The notes under the pieces are model-generated. The model saw nothing but the letters and a program-made list of their open reading frames with translations, was not told the DNA's origin and ran no database searches. A DNA stretch of 64,000 nucleotides from positions 62,001-126,000 of the forward strand of contig JAGXRG010000026.1 in assembly GCA_018335935.1 (NCBI GenBank), given 5' to 3'. Position numbers and translations under genes: made by a program. Origin of the DNA: Chitinophagaceae bacterium (GTDB lineage: Bacteria; Bacteroidota; Bacteroidia; Chitinophagales; Chitinophagaceae). This document shows, piece by piece, positions 43,301-52,990 of this stretch (within the stretch, counting starts at the first letter, position 1; each line of letters begins with the position of its first letter).

Positions 43301-44530
43301 TTAATTCAATTTAGCTATAAGATTGTTGTCTAAAGCTTCTAAAAACTCTTCTGTATATAAATAATGTTCTCCATGATTTACTTTATTACCATGAATACAA
43401 ACTGCTAAGTCTTTAGTCATTTTTCCACTTTCAACAGTTTCAACACACACTTGTTCAAGAGCATGACAGAAATTAATTAACTCTTGATTGCCATCTAACT
43501 TTCCTCTAAACTCCAAGCCTCTTGTCCATGCAAAAATTGATGCAATTGGGTTAGTTGAAGTTGGTTTTCCTTTTTGGTGTTCTCTATAATGACGAGTAAC
43601 TGTACCATGTGCAGCTTCAGCTTCCATTACTTTACCATCAGGAGTAACTAAGGTTGAAGTCATTAAGCCTAAACTACCAAATCCTTGAGCAACTGTATCG
43701 CTTTGTACGTCTCCATCATAGTTTTTACAAGCCCAAACAAAATTGCCATTCCATTTTAAAGCACTAGCTACCATATCATCAATTAAACGATGTTCATAAG
43801 TAATACCTGCTTCTGCATATTTTGCTTTGAATTCGTTTTGATATACTTCTTCAAAAATATCTTTAAATCTTCCATCATATTTTTTTAGAATTGTATTTTT
43901 AGTAGAAAGATATAAAGGCCATTTCTTTTGTAATGCAGTATTGAAGCAACTTCTAGCAAAACCAAAAATACTTTCATCGGTATTGTACATAGTTAAAGCA
44001 ACACCATCTCCTTTAAAATTAAATACTTCAAATTCTTGAACAGTACCATCTTCTCCTTCAAACTTAACAGTTAATTTACCTTTGCCTTTTGTTACAAAGT
44101 CTGTTGCACGATATTGATCTCCAAAAGCATGACGACCAATACAAATGGGTGCAGTCCAATTAGGAACTAAACGAGGAACATTGTTACAAACTATTGGTTC
44201 ACGAAAAACAGTGCCATCCAAAATATTTCTAATAGTACCATTTGGGCTTTTCCACATTTGTTTTAAATTAAATTCCTTTACTCTTTCTTCATCAGGAGTA
44301 ATAGTAGCACATTTAATTCCAACCCCATATTCTTTAATAGCATTTGCAGCATCAATAGTAACTTGGTCATTGGTTTCATCGCGATACTCCATACCCAAAT
44401 CGTAATATTTGATGTCTAATTCTAAATAAGGTAAGATTAATTTGTCTTTGATGAATTTCCAAATGATTCTGGTCATTTCATCTCCATCTAATTCCACCAC
44501 AGGATTGATTACTTTTATTTTTTCTGCCAT
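43301..44530 (-). CDS. icd: NADP-dependent isocitrate dehydrogenase, eukaryote-like type
   Basis: A 409-residue TCA-cycle enzyme forming 2-oxoglutarate and NADPH. Signatures of the homodimeric subfamily found in mitochondria and many Bacteroidota: [55 protein letters not shown] and [15 protein letters not shown]. Not the E. coli-type enzyme, so AceK control is not expected. Own -7 element; hairpin downstream. Confidence 0.96.
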   Translation of the reverse strand: MAEKIKVINPVVELDGDEMTRIIWKFIKDKLILPYLELDIKYYDLGMEYRDETNDQVTIDAANAIKEYGVGIKCATITPDEERVKEFNLKQMWKSPNGTIRNILDGTVFREPIVCNNVPRLVPNWTAPICIGRHAFGDQYRATDFVTKGKGKLTVKFEGEDGTVQEFEVFNFKGDGVALTMYNTDESIFGFARSCFNTALQKKWPLYLSTKNTILKKYDGRFKDIFEEVYQNEFKAKYAEAGITYEHRLIDDMVASALKWNGNFVWACKNYDGDVQSDTVAQGFGSLGLMTSTLVTPDGKVMEAEAAHGTVTRHYREHQKGKPTSTNPIASIFAWTRGLEFRGKLDGNQELINFCHALEQVCVETVESGKMTKDLAVCIHGNKVNHGEHYLYTEEFLEALDNNLIAKLN

Positions 44531-44556
44531 ATTTTTATCTTTAATTATGATTGTTG

Positions 44557-44564
44557 CAAATGTA
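44557..44564 (-). promoter_or_regulatory. -7 element of icd
   Basis: TACATTTG on the minus strand, 26 nt before the ATG; in the divergent gap to ggt. Confidence 0.55.
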
Positions 44565-44613
44565 ATGTTTGCAATTATTATTTGCGTTGAGTTTATTATT
44601 CAATTTATTGTTC

Positions 44614-46305
44614 ATGAAGAAATATTCAATTCTTTTAACCCTATTTATTTGTTACAATTTATTAGGACAGAATAATCAAGTCATAGACCCATTCAATTAT
44701 TCTATCTCAAAAAATGATACTTTTTCAAAAGGCTCTGTGGCATCTGCACATCCCCTAGCATCTTTATATGGTGTAAAAATGATGCAAGAAGGTGGAAATG
44801 CTTTTGATGCTGCTATTACTTCACAATTAGTCTTGGCTGTAGTATATCCTGCAGCAGGTAATATTGGTGGTGGAGGATTTATGGTTGCAAAAACTGGCAA
44901 CAAATTCTTAGCCTTAGATTATAGAGAAAAAGCACCCAGTAAAGCTTTTGAACAAATGTATTGGGATGAAAATGGAAATCCAATTTTAGAAAAATCTCAA
45001 AAAAGTGCTTTAGCATCAGGTGTTCCAGGAACAATAGCAGGAATTTTTGAAACAGTACAATTTACAAAACTTCCATTTAAACAGTTAATTCAACCAGCAA
45101 TTGATGTAGCTGAAAATGGTTTTGCCATAACAGAAAGAGAAGCTAATAGTTTAAATAAGCTTGCAGTAGAGTTTAAAAAATATAACCATCATATAACAGC
45201 TTTTCAACAAAAAAATAATTGGCAAAAAGGAGATACATTAATTCAAAAAGAATTAGCAAACACACTTAAAAGAATTAGAGATTTTGGCTTGAAAGGATTT
45301 TATGAAGGCGAAACTGCAGACTACATTGTAAAAGAAATGAAGAAAGGGAATGGCATCATTAGCAAAGAAGATTTAAAAAATTATAAAGCTGTTTGGAGAA
45401 AACCTCTTATAACAAATTATAAAGGATATGAAATTGTTGGAATGCCTCCTCCAAGTAGTGGAGGAATTATTGTTGCACAGTTGTTGAAAATGGTTGAAGA
45501 TAAAAATCTTGATTCAAAAATATTTGGTAGTACTGAAAGTGTTCAGCTGATGATTGAAGCAGAAAGAAGAGCTTATGCAGATAGAGCAGAACATATGGGC
45601 GATCCTGATTTTGTAAAAGTGCCTGTAGAAACATTAATTAGCAATTCCTATTTAAAAGAAAGAATGAAAGATTATGATAGCACAAAAGCATCCTTAAGTA
45701 AAAATATTAATGCAGGGTCTATTAAAGAAAGTGAAGAAACCACACATATTAGCATAATTGACAAAGAAGGAAATATGGTGGCCATAACTACAACATTAAA
45801 TGATTCGTATGGTTCAAAAACTGTTGTTGCAGGTGCAGGTTTTTTATTGAATAATGAAATGGATGATTTTAGTATTAAACCTGGAGTGCCTAATATGTAT
45901 GGTGCAGTGGGTGGAAAAGCAAATGCAATCGCTCCAAACAAAAGAATGTTAAGTAGCATGACACCTACCCTAGTTTTAAAAAATAAAAAACCATTTTTGG
46001 TTGTTGGCACACCTGGTGGTACAACAATTCCAACTTCTGTTTTTCAGTCAATAGTTAATATAATAGATTTTAATTTATCTGCTTTTGATGCAGTAAATCT
46101 TCCAAAATTTCATCATCAATGGTTGCCAGATGAGGTTTTCTTTGAGAAAGATTTTAATAAGAAAACGATAAGTGAACTTGCAAAAATGGGCTATACTATA
46201 AAATATAGAGAAGCCATTGGCAGAGTTGAATTACTTAAAATCAACAACAATTTTATTGAAGCTGTTGCAGATAAAAGAGGTGATGATTCGGTTGCTGGTT
46301 ATTAA
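44614..46305 (+). CDS. ggt: Gamma-glutamyltransferase
   Basis: The ATG at 44614 gives a signal peptide (KKYSILLTLFICYNLLGQ); the upstream in-frame start at 44569 would not. 563 residues, self-cleaving Ntn hydrolase that breaks or transfers gamma-glutamyl groups of glutathione in the periplasm. The cleavage site and new N-terminal Thr nucleophile lie in EETTHISIIDKEGN; GNIGGGGFMV, YREKAPS and PPPSSGG are also conserved. Overlaps the convergent aspartate kinase gene by 4 bp. Confidence 0.93.
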   Translation: MKKYSILLTLFICYNLLGQNNQVIDPFNYSISKNDTFSKGSVASAHPLASLYGVKMMQEGGNAFDAAITSQLVLAVVYPAAGNIGGGGFMVAKTGNKFLALDYREKAPSKAFEQMYWDENGNPILEKSQKSALASGVPGTIAGIFETVQFTKLPFKQLIQPAIDVAENGFAITEREANSLNKLAVEFKKYNHHITAFQQKNNWQKGDTLIQKELANTLKRIRDFGLKGFYEGETADYIVKEMKKGNGIISKEDLKNYKAVWRKPLITNYKGYEIVGMPPPSSGGIIVAQLLKMVEDKNLDSKIFGSTESVQLMIEAERRAYADRAEHMGDPDFVKVPVETLISNSYLKERMKDYDSTKASLSKNINAGSIKESEETTHISIIDKEGNMVAITTTLNDSYGSKTVVAGAGFLLNNEMDDFSIKPGVPNMYGAVGGKANAIAPNKRMLSSMTPTLVLKNKKPFLVVGTPGGTTIPTSVFQSIVNIIDFNLSAFDAVNLPKFHHQWLPDEVFFEKDFNKKTISELAKMGYTIKYREAIGRVELLKINNNFIEAVADKRGDDSVAGY

Positions 46306-47621
46306 AGATTAAACAATCCTTTATTTAATAACTGTAATGTTTCTTTTTTATATTCAGAAGGAATTAATAAAGAAATATTATGAGCACTTCCTCCATAATT
46401 TACCATAGTAATTGGAATAGATTTTATAGCATTAAACAATGTAGTTAACACATGTTCAGTCTTAGCAATTTCATTTCCAACTATTGAAACTATTGTTTGA
46501 TTTTTTAAAATTTCAACACTGCCAAACTGTTCTAATTCTATCATAATTTCTTTCAATCTTGCATCATTATCAATTGTAACAGCAACAGCAACTTCACTTG
46601 TGGTAACCATATCTATTGAAGTTTTATACTTCTCAAATACTTCGAATATTTTTCTTAAAAAGCCGTGGGCCAACAACATTCTACTGCTTTTTATTTTAAT
46701 AGCAATAATTTCATCTTTTGCAGCAATTGCTTTTACACCAACACTTCCAGCAGTTTGTTGAATAGTAGTTCCAACTGCTTTGGGTTGCATGGTATTTAAT
46801 AATCTTACAGGCACATTTTTTTGTTGTGTAGGCCAAATACAAGTAGGATGTAAAATTTTTGCACCAAAATAGGCTAACTCAGCAGCTTCCTCAAAACTTA
46901 ATATTTCAATAGCCATTGTTTTATCTACAACTCTAGGGTCGTTATTGTGCATACCATCAATATCTGTCCAAATTTCACAAACACTTGCATCAATAACTGC
47001 TGCAATTAAAGAAGCTGTATAATCACTTCCACCCCTTTTTAAATTATCAACTTCTTCTCTTACGTTTCTACAGATATAACCCTGTGTTACAAACAAAGTT
47101 TCTTCTGGAAATTCTTTCATAATTACTTGTAACCTTCTTTGTATTCTTTCTAACCTTGGTTCTTCATTTTCATCAATACACATAAAATCGAGTGCAGATA
47201 AAAATCTATGTGAAATATGACGTTCTGTTAGTGCAACACAAAACAATTTTGTACTTAGTAATTCGCCTTGAGCTAAAATGTCTTTATTCAAAGATTCGCT
47301 ATAAGATATTCTTAAAATGATATTTAAAAAATCGAAATGTTCTGCAATAATAATTCCTGCATCTTCTTTTGCTCTTCTAGTTTCTAAAAGCTTTTCAATA
47401 AAATTTCTATAAGTAGCCTCAAGTTCATCTATTTTTTGTTTAGCAGGAACTTTATATCCTAATGAAAGTAACTGACTAATTTCTATTAAAGCATTGGTTG
47501 TTCCACTTAAAGCACTTAATACCACAATCTTTGATTCTGATTCTGCTGTAACTAAATCAATCACTTGTTGCATTCTTTCTGGCTTGCCTACACTGGTTCC
47601 TCCAAACTTCATTACTTTCAT
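46302..47621 (-). CDS. Aspartate kinase, monofunctional
   Basis: A 439-residue enzyme for the first step of the aspartate pathway to lysine, threonine and methionine. N-terminal VMKFGGTSVGKPERM, FVTQGYICRN and KRGGSDYTASLIAA define the kinase fold; the C-terminal region (about 300-439) has two ACT domains, so feedback control by lysine or threonine is expected. No homoserine dehydrogenase fusion. dapB of the lysine branch is at 4987-5703. Confidence 0.94.
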   Translation of the reverse strand: MKVMKFGGTSVGKPERMQQVIDLVTAESESKIVVLSALSGTTNALIEISQLLSLGYKVPAKQKIDELEATYRNFIEKLLETRRAKEDAGIIIAEHFDFLNIILRISYSESLNKDILAQGELLSTKLFCVALTERHISHRFLSALDFMCIDENEEPRLERIQRRLQVIMKEFPEETLFVTQGYICRNVREEVDNLKRGGSDYTASLIAAVIDASVCEIWTDIDGMHNNDPRVVDKTMAIEILSFEEAAELAYFGAKILHPTCIWPTQQKNVPVRLLNTMQPKAVGTTIQQTAGSVGVKAIAAKDEIIAIKIKSSRMLLAHGFLRKIFEVFEKYKTSIDMVTTSEVAVAVTIDNDARLKEIMIELEQFGSVEILKNQTIVSIVGNEIAKTEHVLTTLFNAIKSIPITMVNYGGSAHNISLLIPSEYKKETLQLLNKGLFNL

Positions 47622-47650
47622 AATTCCTTAATTTAATATTTTTAAGATTG

Positions 47651-47658
47651 CAAATTTA
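47651..47658 (-). promoter_or_regulatory. -7 element of the aspartate kinase gene
   Basis: TAAATTTG on the minus strand, 29 nt before the ATG. Confidence 0.5.
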
Positions 47659-47681
47659 TTCTTTACTAATCATAAAAAAGA

Positions 47682-47720
47682 AAAAGGTGCTCATGAAAAA
47701 ACTTTTCACTTGCACCTTTT
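47682..47720 (-). terminator. Intrinsic terminator of the PDZ gene
   Basis: Outer stem AAAAGGTGC/GCACCTTTT (47682-47690, 47712-47720) with an inner TGAAAA/TTTTCA stem; on the minus strand it is followed by a T-rich tract, 23 bp after the PDZ gene stop. Confidence 0.75.
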
Positions 47721-47743
47721 ATCTTTAACCAACAAAAAATGTT

Positions 47744-48841
47744 TTATAAATCTGCTGTTTTTAATTTTTTTGGAAATTTAATTTCAACCGTTTGATCTTT
47801 ACCATTTCTTTTTAACTGCACTTTATATGTTTCACCTTCTTTTAGGTTTCTAGTTTTAGATCTTAAATCATCAACATTTTTACATTTTTCATCATTGATG
47901 GCAATAATTACATCATCTTTTTGTAAACCTGCTTTTAATGCTGCACTGTTTTCATCAACTTCTAATATTTTTACGCCCTCTCCTTCTTCAACATCCTGAA
48001 CTTTTAAGCCAAGTTTTGGTCGACCCATCATCATTCTTGGCATATAATTTCCATCCATCATTGGTGGCATCATTCTAGGCATTTCTTCAACCATTCTCTC
48101 CATATCATTCCATTTAAACACTCTTTCTGTTTTCATGTTATTTTTTGTTAGGTTGGCAGATGTTGTTTTTGTTTTTCCTTCACGTATATAAGTAATTTTA
48201 ACCTTTTCTTCTGGGTTGTATTTCCCTATAGCTTTTACTAAATCGTCGCTGTTTTTAATGTCATCATCATTAACTTTTGTGATAATATCATTTTTTTGTA
48301 ATCCTGCTTTTTCTGCAGCACTTTCTTTTGTTACACTTGTAATTTTCGCTCCTTTTTCATCCTTATCTGTAATTACACCAAGCAAAGCTTTGTTTTGAGG
48401 TTCTTTCATATCATTAAAAAACTCAAACTCCATTTTTTTACCAGCTGAAGGTGCATGACCTCGACTTCTAAAATTAAATCTTGGTTTACCACTAATATGA
48501 GGTGCAACCAAACTTAAATGATCAGCATCAACATGCAATTCTTCTAATTCAGCTTTTGATAATGAATCAACGGGTTTTCCATTTATGGTAACTTTGTCTC
48601 CATCTACCATAATGGTTATTTTCTTTTCTATCTTATGAGATCCACCATCTCCTTCTTGGCTTAAAGAGTTATTATCTTTTTCAATAATTACTATTTTTTT
48701 GTCAGATTTTGAACCTTCTGGTCCTTTTTTAATGATAATTTTCTTTTCAACTTTCTTTGAAGAATCGCTGGATTCTTGTGCTGATAGATTTGTGTTTAAT
48801 GCAAAAAGTATTAAACTACAGTAAATGATTTTGTTTGTCAT
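47744..48841 (-). CDS. Secreted protein with two PDZ domains
   Basis: A 365-residue protein with a signal peptide (IIYCSLILFALNTNLSAQ), a Lys/Ser/Asp-rich low-complexity region (about 20-70), a linker, then PDZ domains at about 155-240 (GLQKNDIITKVNDDDI) and 272-355 (GLQKDDVIIAINDEKC). The two PDZ units resemble each other, suggesting internal duplication. A Met-rich segment between them (about 245-270) is unusual. No protease domain is present, so it is probably an adaptor or sensor in the periplasm. Confidence 0.83.
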   Translation of the reverse strand: MTNKIIYCSLILFALNTNLSAQESSDSSKKVEKKIIIKKGPEGSKSDKKIVIIEKDNNSLSQEGDGGSHKIEKKITIMVDGDKVTINGKPVDSLSKAELEELHVDADHLSLVAPHISGKPRFNFRSRGHAPSAGKKMEFEFFNDMKEPQNKALLGVITDKDEKGAKITSVTKESAAEKAGLQKNDIITKVNDDDIKNSDDLVKAIGKYNPEEKVKITYIREGKTKTTSANLTKNNMKTERVFKWNDMERMVEEMPRMMPPMMDGNYMPRMMMGRPKLGLKVQDVEEGEGVKILEVDENSAALKAGLQKDDVIIAINDEKCKNVDDLRSKTRNLKEGETYKVQLKRNGKDQTVEIKFPKKLKTADL

Positions 48842-48880
48842 ATTTAATTAATTTAATTATGTACTAATTTTTTCGTAGAT

Positions 48881-48888
48881 CAAAAATA
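48881..48888 (-). promoter_or_regulatory. -7 element of the PDZ gene
   Basis: TATTTTTG on the minus strand, 39 nt before the ATG. Confidence 0.45.
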
Positions 48889-49003
48889 AGGGAATTAAAT
48901 TAATACGAAATGTTTCGGAATTGTTAAATTTTAATAAAACTAAAAATTTATTTCTGAATAAATTATTTACATTGCAGTAAATCTTTTCACCAAAACTTTA
49001 TTT

Positions 49004-49423
49004 ATGCTTACTGAAATTCTTTCTAACCTGAATTGGTTACACGTATTTGTTGCAGCACTTGCTTATTTTGCTTTAGGGGCTATTTGGTATAGTTTTTTAT
49101 TTAAAAATCAATGGATTCAACTATCTGGTGTTAAAATGGACGACCCAAATGCACAAAAAGGAGTTGCAGGAGTAATGATTACTAGTTTTGTTCTCATGTT
49201 TGTTCAAACTGCTGGCATTGCCATCTTAGAACATCAATTCATGACAACAAATTTAATGAGTGGTCTAAAAATGGGTGCTTTTGTTGGTATTGCATTTGCA
49301 TCTACAGCAATTGCAATAAACTATCTATACAATATGAAGCCTATGATGCTTTATGTAATTGATTGTGGTTACCAAATTCTGGGTTGTGCTATTGCAGGTG
49401 CAATTATGGGTGCTTGGAATTAA
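49004..49423 (+). CDS. DUF1761 membrane protein
   Basis: A 139-residue protein with four hydrophobic helices; the first contains AYFALGAIWYSFLFKNQWIQ, the DUF1761 signature. The function is unknown. The 3' end overlaps convergent crtI by 20 bp. Confidence 0.8.
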   Translation: MLTEILSNLNWLHVFVAALAYFALGAIWYSFLFKNQWIQLSGVKMDDPNAQKGVAGVMITSFVLMFVQTAGIAILEHQFMTTNLMSGLKMGAFVGIAFASTAIAINYLYNMKPMMLYVIDCGYQILGCAIAGAIMGAWN

Positions 49424-50918
49424 ATTTTTCTTTAATGATTTTAGATGTAATAGTAGCACTTTGTAAACAAAGTGGAATGCCGCCACCAGGATGCACACTA
49501 CCACCAACAAAAAAAAGTCCTTTATATTGTGTTGAAAAATTAGGATGACGTAAAAAGGCTGCAAGTATTGAGTTAGAACTTGTACCATATATTGAACCTA
49601 AATAGCTAGAGGTTTTAGATTCTATAAGTTTCGGGTCTAAAACCTCTTCTGTTATAATATAGTCTTCAATATTTGTTTGTAATATTTTATTGATTTTTTG
49701 TACAATATATTTTTTGTATTCAATTCGTGCTTTTTGCCAATCGATTTTATCAGTTGCAGGTACATTAATCATCACAAACCAGTTCTCACTTTCTGCAGGA
49801 GCTTGAATTCCAGGCTCCATTTTTGAAGTGATGTTAATGTAAATTGTTGGGTCTGGATAAACTATTTTTGTTTTAAAAATACTTTCAAATTCAGCTTTAT
49901 AATTTTCTGCAAATAAAATATTATGCAAATCGAGTTGTGCAAATTCTTTTGCAATACCCCAATAAAAAATTAAAGCACTACTACTTCTCTCCTGCTGTAG
50001 AATTTTATTTGCGGCTCTAGAGTTGTTCAATAAATTTTTATAAGTAAAATAAACATCGCCATTACTGATAACAATATTAGATTCTATAACTTCATTTTGA
50101 ACACGAACAGCTTTTACACAATTTTTTTCAATTATAATTTCATCAACAGACTGATTGAATTTGAACTTCACTCCTTTTTTAATTGCCAATTGATGCAGTG
50201 CATTTGTAATTGAAATCATTCCTCCTTTTGGATAAAAAACACCATCATTAAACTCTAAATGACTGATTAATGAAAGCATAGCAGGTGCTAAAAATGGGCT
50301 ACTTCCATTATAAGTTGCAAAACGATTGAATAATTGTGTGGTGTTTTTATGTTTAAAATACTTTGCATTATACTTATGAAGGCTTTTGGTAATATACTTT
50401 AATTTAAAACCTTTAATAGCTTTAAGTAAATTAAGACTTAAATATGATGATAATCGATGAAGTGAATGTTTTAAAAAAAAGCTTCCTGTATTTTGGTATA
50501 AATTATCTGCTTGCTTAAGATAGTTTAGAACTTGTTGCTCATCTTCATTATTGTAAAGAGCAAGAGTTTTTGATAGTTCATTTACATTTGAACTTGCTTT
50601 AAAAAAAGTTTGATCGCTAAAAAAATAATTGCAAGTGTTGTTTAATTTTTGATATGAAAAATATGGTTCAATGGGTTCATTGGCATACTTAAAAATATCT
50701 TCAATTAAACTTGGGCAAGTAAATAAGCTCGGGCCTGCATCGAAATAAAAACCATCTTTTTCAAAAGCAGAAAGTTTGCCTCCGGGGTAAGCATTTTTTT
50801 CAACAACTGTAACATCAAATCCATCACAAGCTAATCTAACTGCACTTGACAATCCTGCAACTCCAGAGCCTATTATTATTACTTTATTTTTATGCAATGA
50901 GATTGTTTTTATAACCAA
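49404..50918 (-). CDS. crtI: Phytoene desaturase
   Basis: A 504-residue FAD enzyme that turns phytoene into neurosporene/lycopene. N-terminal FAD loop VIIIGSGVAGLSSAVRLA, DAGPSLFTCP, and the C-terminal CrtI signature FFVGGSVHPGGGIPLCL. The start is a TTG (reading VIKTISLHKNK) that overlaps the crtB 3' end by 10 bp, so translation is coupled. The exact desaturation number cannot be read. Confidence 0.93.
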   Translation of the reverse strand: MVIKTISLHKNKVIIIGSGVAGLSSAVRLACDGFDVTVVEKNAYPGGKLSAFEKDGFYFDAGPSLFTCPSLIEDIFKYANEPIEPYFSYQKLNNTCNYFFSDQTFFKASSNVNELSKTLALYNNEDEQQVLNYLKQADNLYQNTGSFFLKHSLHRLSSYLSLNLLKAIKGFKLKYITKSLHKYNAKYFKHKNTTQLFNRFATYNGSSPFLAPAMLSLISHLEFNDGVFYPKGGMISITNALHQLAIKKGVKFKFNQSVDEIIIEKNCVKAVRVQNEVIESNIVISNGDVYFTYKNLLNNSRAANKILQQERSSSALIFYWGIAKEFAQLDLHNILFAENYKAEFESIFKTKIVYPDPTIYINITSKMEPGIQAPAESENWFVMINVPATDKIDWQKARIEYKKYIVQKINKILQTNIEDYIITEEVLDPKLIESKTSSYLGSIYGTSSNSILAAFLRHPNFSTQYKGLFFVGGSVHPGGGIPLCLQSATITSKIIKEKFNSKHP

Positions 50919-51754
50919 TTCAATTTATAGTTCAAATATGAATGAATTATAATAATAAACTTTTTGAAATTGGAATTTCTTATACGAGAGTTCAAAATAG
51001 TTTGAGCTGGTAAGCTTTTAATTTTTTTAAAAAGAGAAAAATAATATTTATAGGCAACATAAACCCCAAACTGAGATTTTGAATTTAACTGTTTTATTCC
51101 TTGCAAAGCTTCACTAAAGTCATTTGCAATATCTTTTTCAATTTCAGCTTTATCAAGTTGGGTAAATGTGTTAAAATCGCAGTTTGGGAAATACATTCTA
51201 CCTAACGACTCTGCATCTGCTTTGATATCTCTTAAAAAATTAATTTTCTGAAATGCAGCTCCTAATTTTCTTGCTGGTTCAACTAATTTTTTATAGAGTA
51301 AAACATCTCTTTCACAAAAAACCTTTAAGCACATTAAGCCTACCACTTCTGCACTACCATAAATGTATTGTTGATACTCAGTTTCTGTATAAGTTTCTTT
51401 TGTTAAATCAAGCTCCATGCTAAATAAAAACGCATCAATAAGCTCTTTGTCTATTTGGTATGCATGTACAGTTTGTTGGAATGAATGGAGTATTGGATTT
51501 AAGCTGATCTGTTGTTCAATAGCTTGATAAGTTTGGTTTTTAAAATCACAAAACAACAATTGTTTATCATATTCATGAAAAGTATCGACAATTTCATCAG
51601 CAAATCGAACAAAACCATAAATATTATAAATATGCTGATGCAAACTTTTATGAAGCAGCTGAATTGAGCTATAAAAACTAGTACTATACTTTTTACTGGT
51701 ATATTCACTAGTTTGGTTACAAATGGTATTGTATAAAGCTAAATTACTGTTCAT
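50909..51754 (-). CDS. crtB: Phytoene synthase
   Basis: A 281-residue head-to-head prenyltransferase joining two GGPP. First Asp-rich motif RFADEIVDTFHEY, second in GAAFQKINFLRDIKADAESLG with YFP after it. It could in principle be a squalene synthase, but coupling to crtI settles phytoene. Located 11 bp downstream of the DUF3127 gene, so the three genes probably share the promoter at 52159. Confidence 0.92.
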   Translation of the reverse strand: MNSNLALYNTICNQTSEYTSKKYSTSFYSSIQLLHKSLHQHIYNIYGFVRFADEIVDTFHEYDKQLLFCDFKNQTYQAIEQQISLNPILHSFQQTVHAYQIDKELIDAFLFSMELDLTKETYTETEYQQYIYGSAEVVGLMCLKVFCERDVLLYKKLVEPARKLGAAFQKINFLRDIKADAESLGRMYFPNCDFNTFTQLDKAEIEKDIANDFSEALQGIKQLNSKSQFGVYVAYKYYFSLFKKIKSLPAQTILNSRIRNSNFKKFIIIIHSYLNYKLNWL

Positions 51755-51765
51755 GAATTTGAAAC

Positions 51766-52140
51766 TTAAAATGGTAAATCATCAACAATATCTTCTGGTG
51801 CTGGAGCATCAAAAGTTGTTGGTGCATTACTAACAGCATTTTGTCCTAGTTGAGCTGCATCCATTCTCCATGCATCTAAATTTGTAATATAATTTTCTCT
51901 ACCATCTTTAGTCCATTTACTACCTTTTATATTAAATGAAACTTTAATCTCATCTCCTATATTAAACTTGTCTGGTAAACTTGTTTTATCTTGAACTGTT
52001 TGAAACTTCACATAATTGGTAATAATTCTTCCTCCAATATCATCTGACTTTTCAATAACAAATTCTCTTGTTTTAAAAGTTTCTGTTCTGTTAATTGTAT
52101 CGTACTTGGCAACTAATTTTCCTGTAATTTCAAAACTCAT
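51766..52140 (-). CDS. DUF3127 protein (OB-fold, SSB-like)
   Basis: The ATG at 52140 (SFEITGKLVAKYDTI) is preferred: the alternative TTG at 52161 lies on the -7 promoter element and would not be transcribed. 124 residues with an OB-like core (IGDEIKVSFNIKG) and an acidic C-terminal tip DIVDDLPF that closely copies the SSB tail (ADDLPF). It probably binds single-stranded nucleic acid or SSB partners. Unexpectedly placed at the head of the crtB-crtI unit. Confidence 0.85.
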   Translation of the reverse strand: MSFEITGKLVAKYDTINRTETFKTREFVIEKSDDIGGRIITNYVKFQTVQDKTSLPDKFNIGDEIKVSFNIKGSKWTKDGRENYITNLDAWRMDAAQLGQNAVSNAPTTFDAPAPEDIVDDLPF

Positions 52141-52158
52141 TTTACTAATATTTTGGCT

Positions 52159-52166
52159 CAAATGTA
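52159..52166 (-). promoter_or_regulatory. -7 element of DUF3127-crtB-crtI
   Basis: TACATTTG on the minus strand; predicted start near 52152, 12 nt before the ATG at 52140. It decides the DUF3127 start. Confidence 0.55.
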
Positions 52167-52240
52167 GTTTCTAAAAAAAATATCTTTAAAAATATTTTTG
52201 TTTTATAAATCTACCTAACTTTCAAATGCATTACAACACT

Positions 52241-52990
52241 ATGAAAAGGCCTTTTAGTATAAATATCATTCTATTATTGTTCATTTTTATTTTACAAAAT
52301 AGTTGCACTACAAAAGCACCTCAAGTTTTGTATTCCAATTATAGTATTTCTAAAACTATATTAAAAGATAGTAATAGTATAAAACTAATAGAACCTTACA
52401 AAACTCAGCTTGGAAAAAGTTTAAAAGAAGTCATAGGTTTTTCTGCTAATGGATTATTTACAAGAAAAGGAGAATCTGCTATTGGTAACTATATGGCTGA
52501 TGCCATAAAGACTATGGCAGAAAAAAGGTTTAATACAAAAGTTACTGCTGCATTTATTAATTCTGGTGGTATTAGATCTTATTTGCCTAAAGGAGAAATT
52601 ACTGTTGAACAAATATTTGACATTATGCCTTTTGACAACTTAATTATTTTACAAGAAGTTAATGGTAAAACATTGTTGGATTTTTTAAATCATGCTGCCG
52701 AAAAAGGTGGTTGGCCAGTTTCAAAGGGATTAACTTATTCTATAAAAGAAGGTAAATTATTGACTGCCGAAATTGATGGCAACCCAATTGATGAGAATGC
52801 CATATACACTATTGTTAATAGTGATTATGTGGTTAATGGTGGAGATAATACTAAAATGCTTAATAAAATACCCAAGAAAAATATTAACTATCTGGTACGA
52901 GATGCAATCATTGATTATACTAAATGGTTAACTCAAACAGGAAAAACCATAGATACTAAAATAGAAAACAGAATTAAAGATGTTAAATAG
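52241..52990 (+). CDS. 5'-nucleotidase C-terminal domain lipoprotein
   Basis: The ATG at 52241 is chosen over 52226 because a -7-like TAACTTTC (52216-52223) puts the transcript start near 52230. 249 residues: lipoprotein signal (lipobox LQNSC), then the substrate-binding domain of UshA-type nucleotidases with GNYMADAIK, AFINSGGIRSYLPKGEI and DYVVNGGDNTKML. The catalytic metal domain is encoded by the next gene, overlapping by 11 bp. The two products probably assemble into one periplasmic enzyme. Confidence 0.88.
   Translation: MKRPFSINIILLLFIFILQNSCTTKAPQVLYSNYSISKTILKDSNSIKLIEPYKTQLGKSLKEVIGFSANGLFTRKGESAIGNYMADAIKTMAEKRFNTKVTAAFINSGGIRSYLPKGEITVEQIFDIMPFDNLIILQEVNGKTLLDFLNHAAEKGGWPVSKGLTYSIKEGKLLTAEIDGNPIDENAIYTIVNSDYVVNGGDNTKMLNKIPKKNINYLVRDAIIDYTKWLTQTGKTIDTKIENRIKDVK

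Noticed and set aside
44560-44613. TAATGTTTG and similar T-rich octamers as the ggt promoter
   Set aside because: Spacing between TA and TTTG is three bases, not two; no clear element could be chosen.
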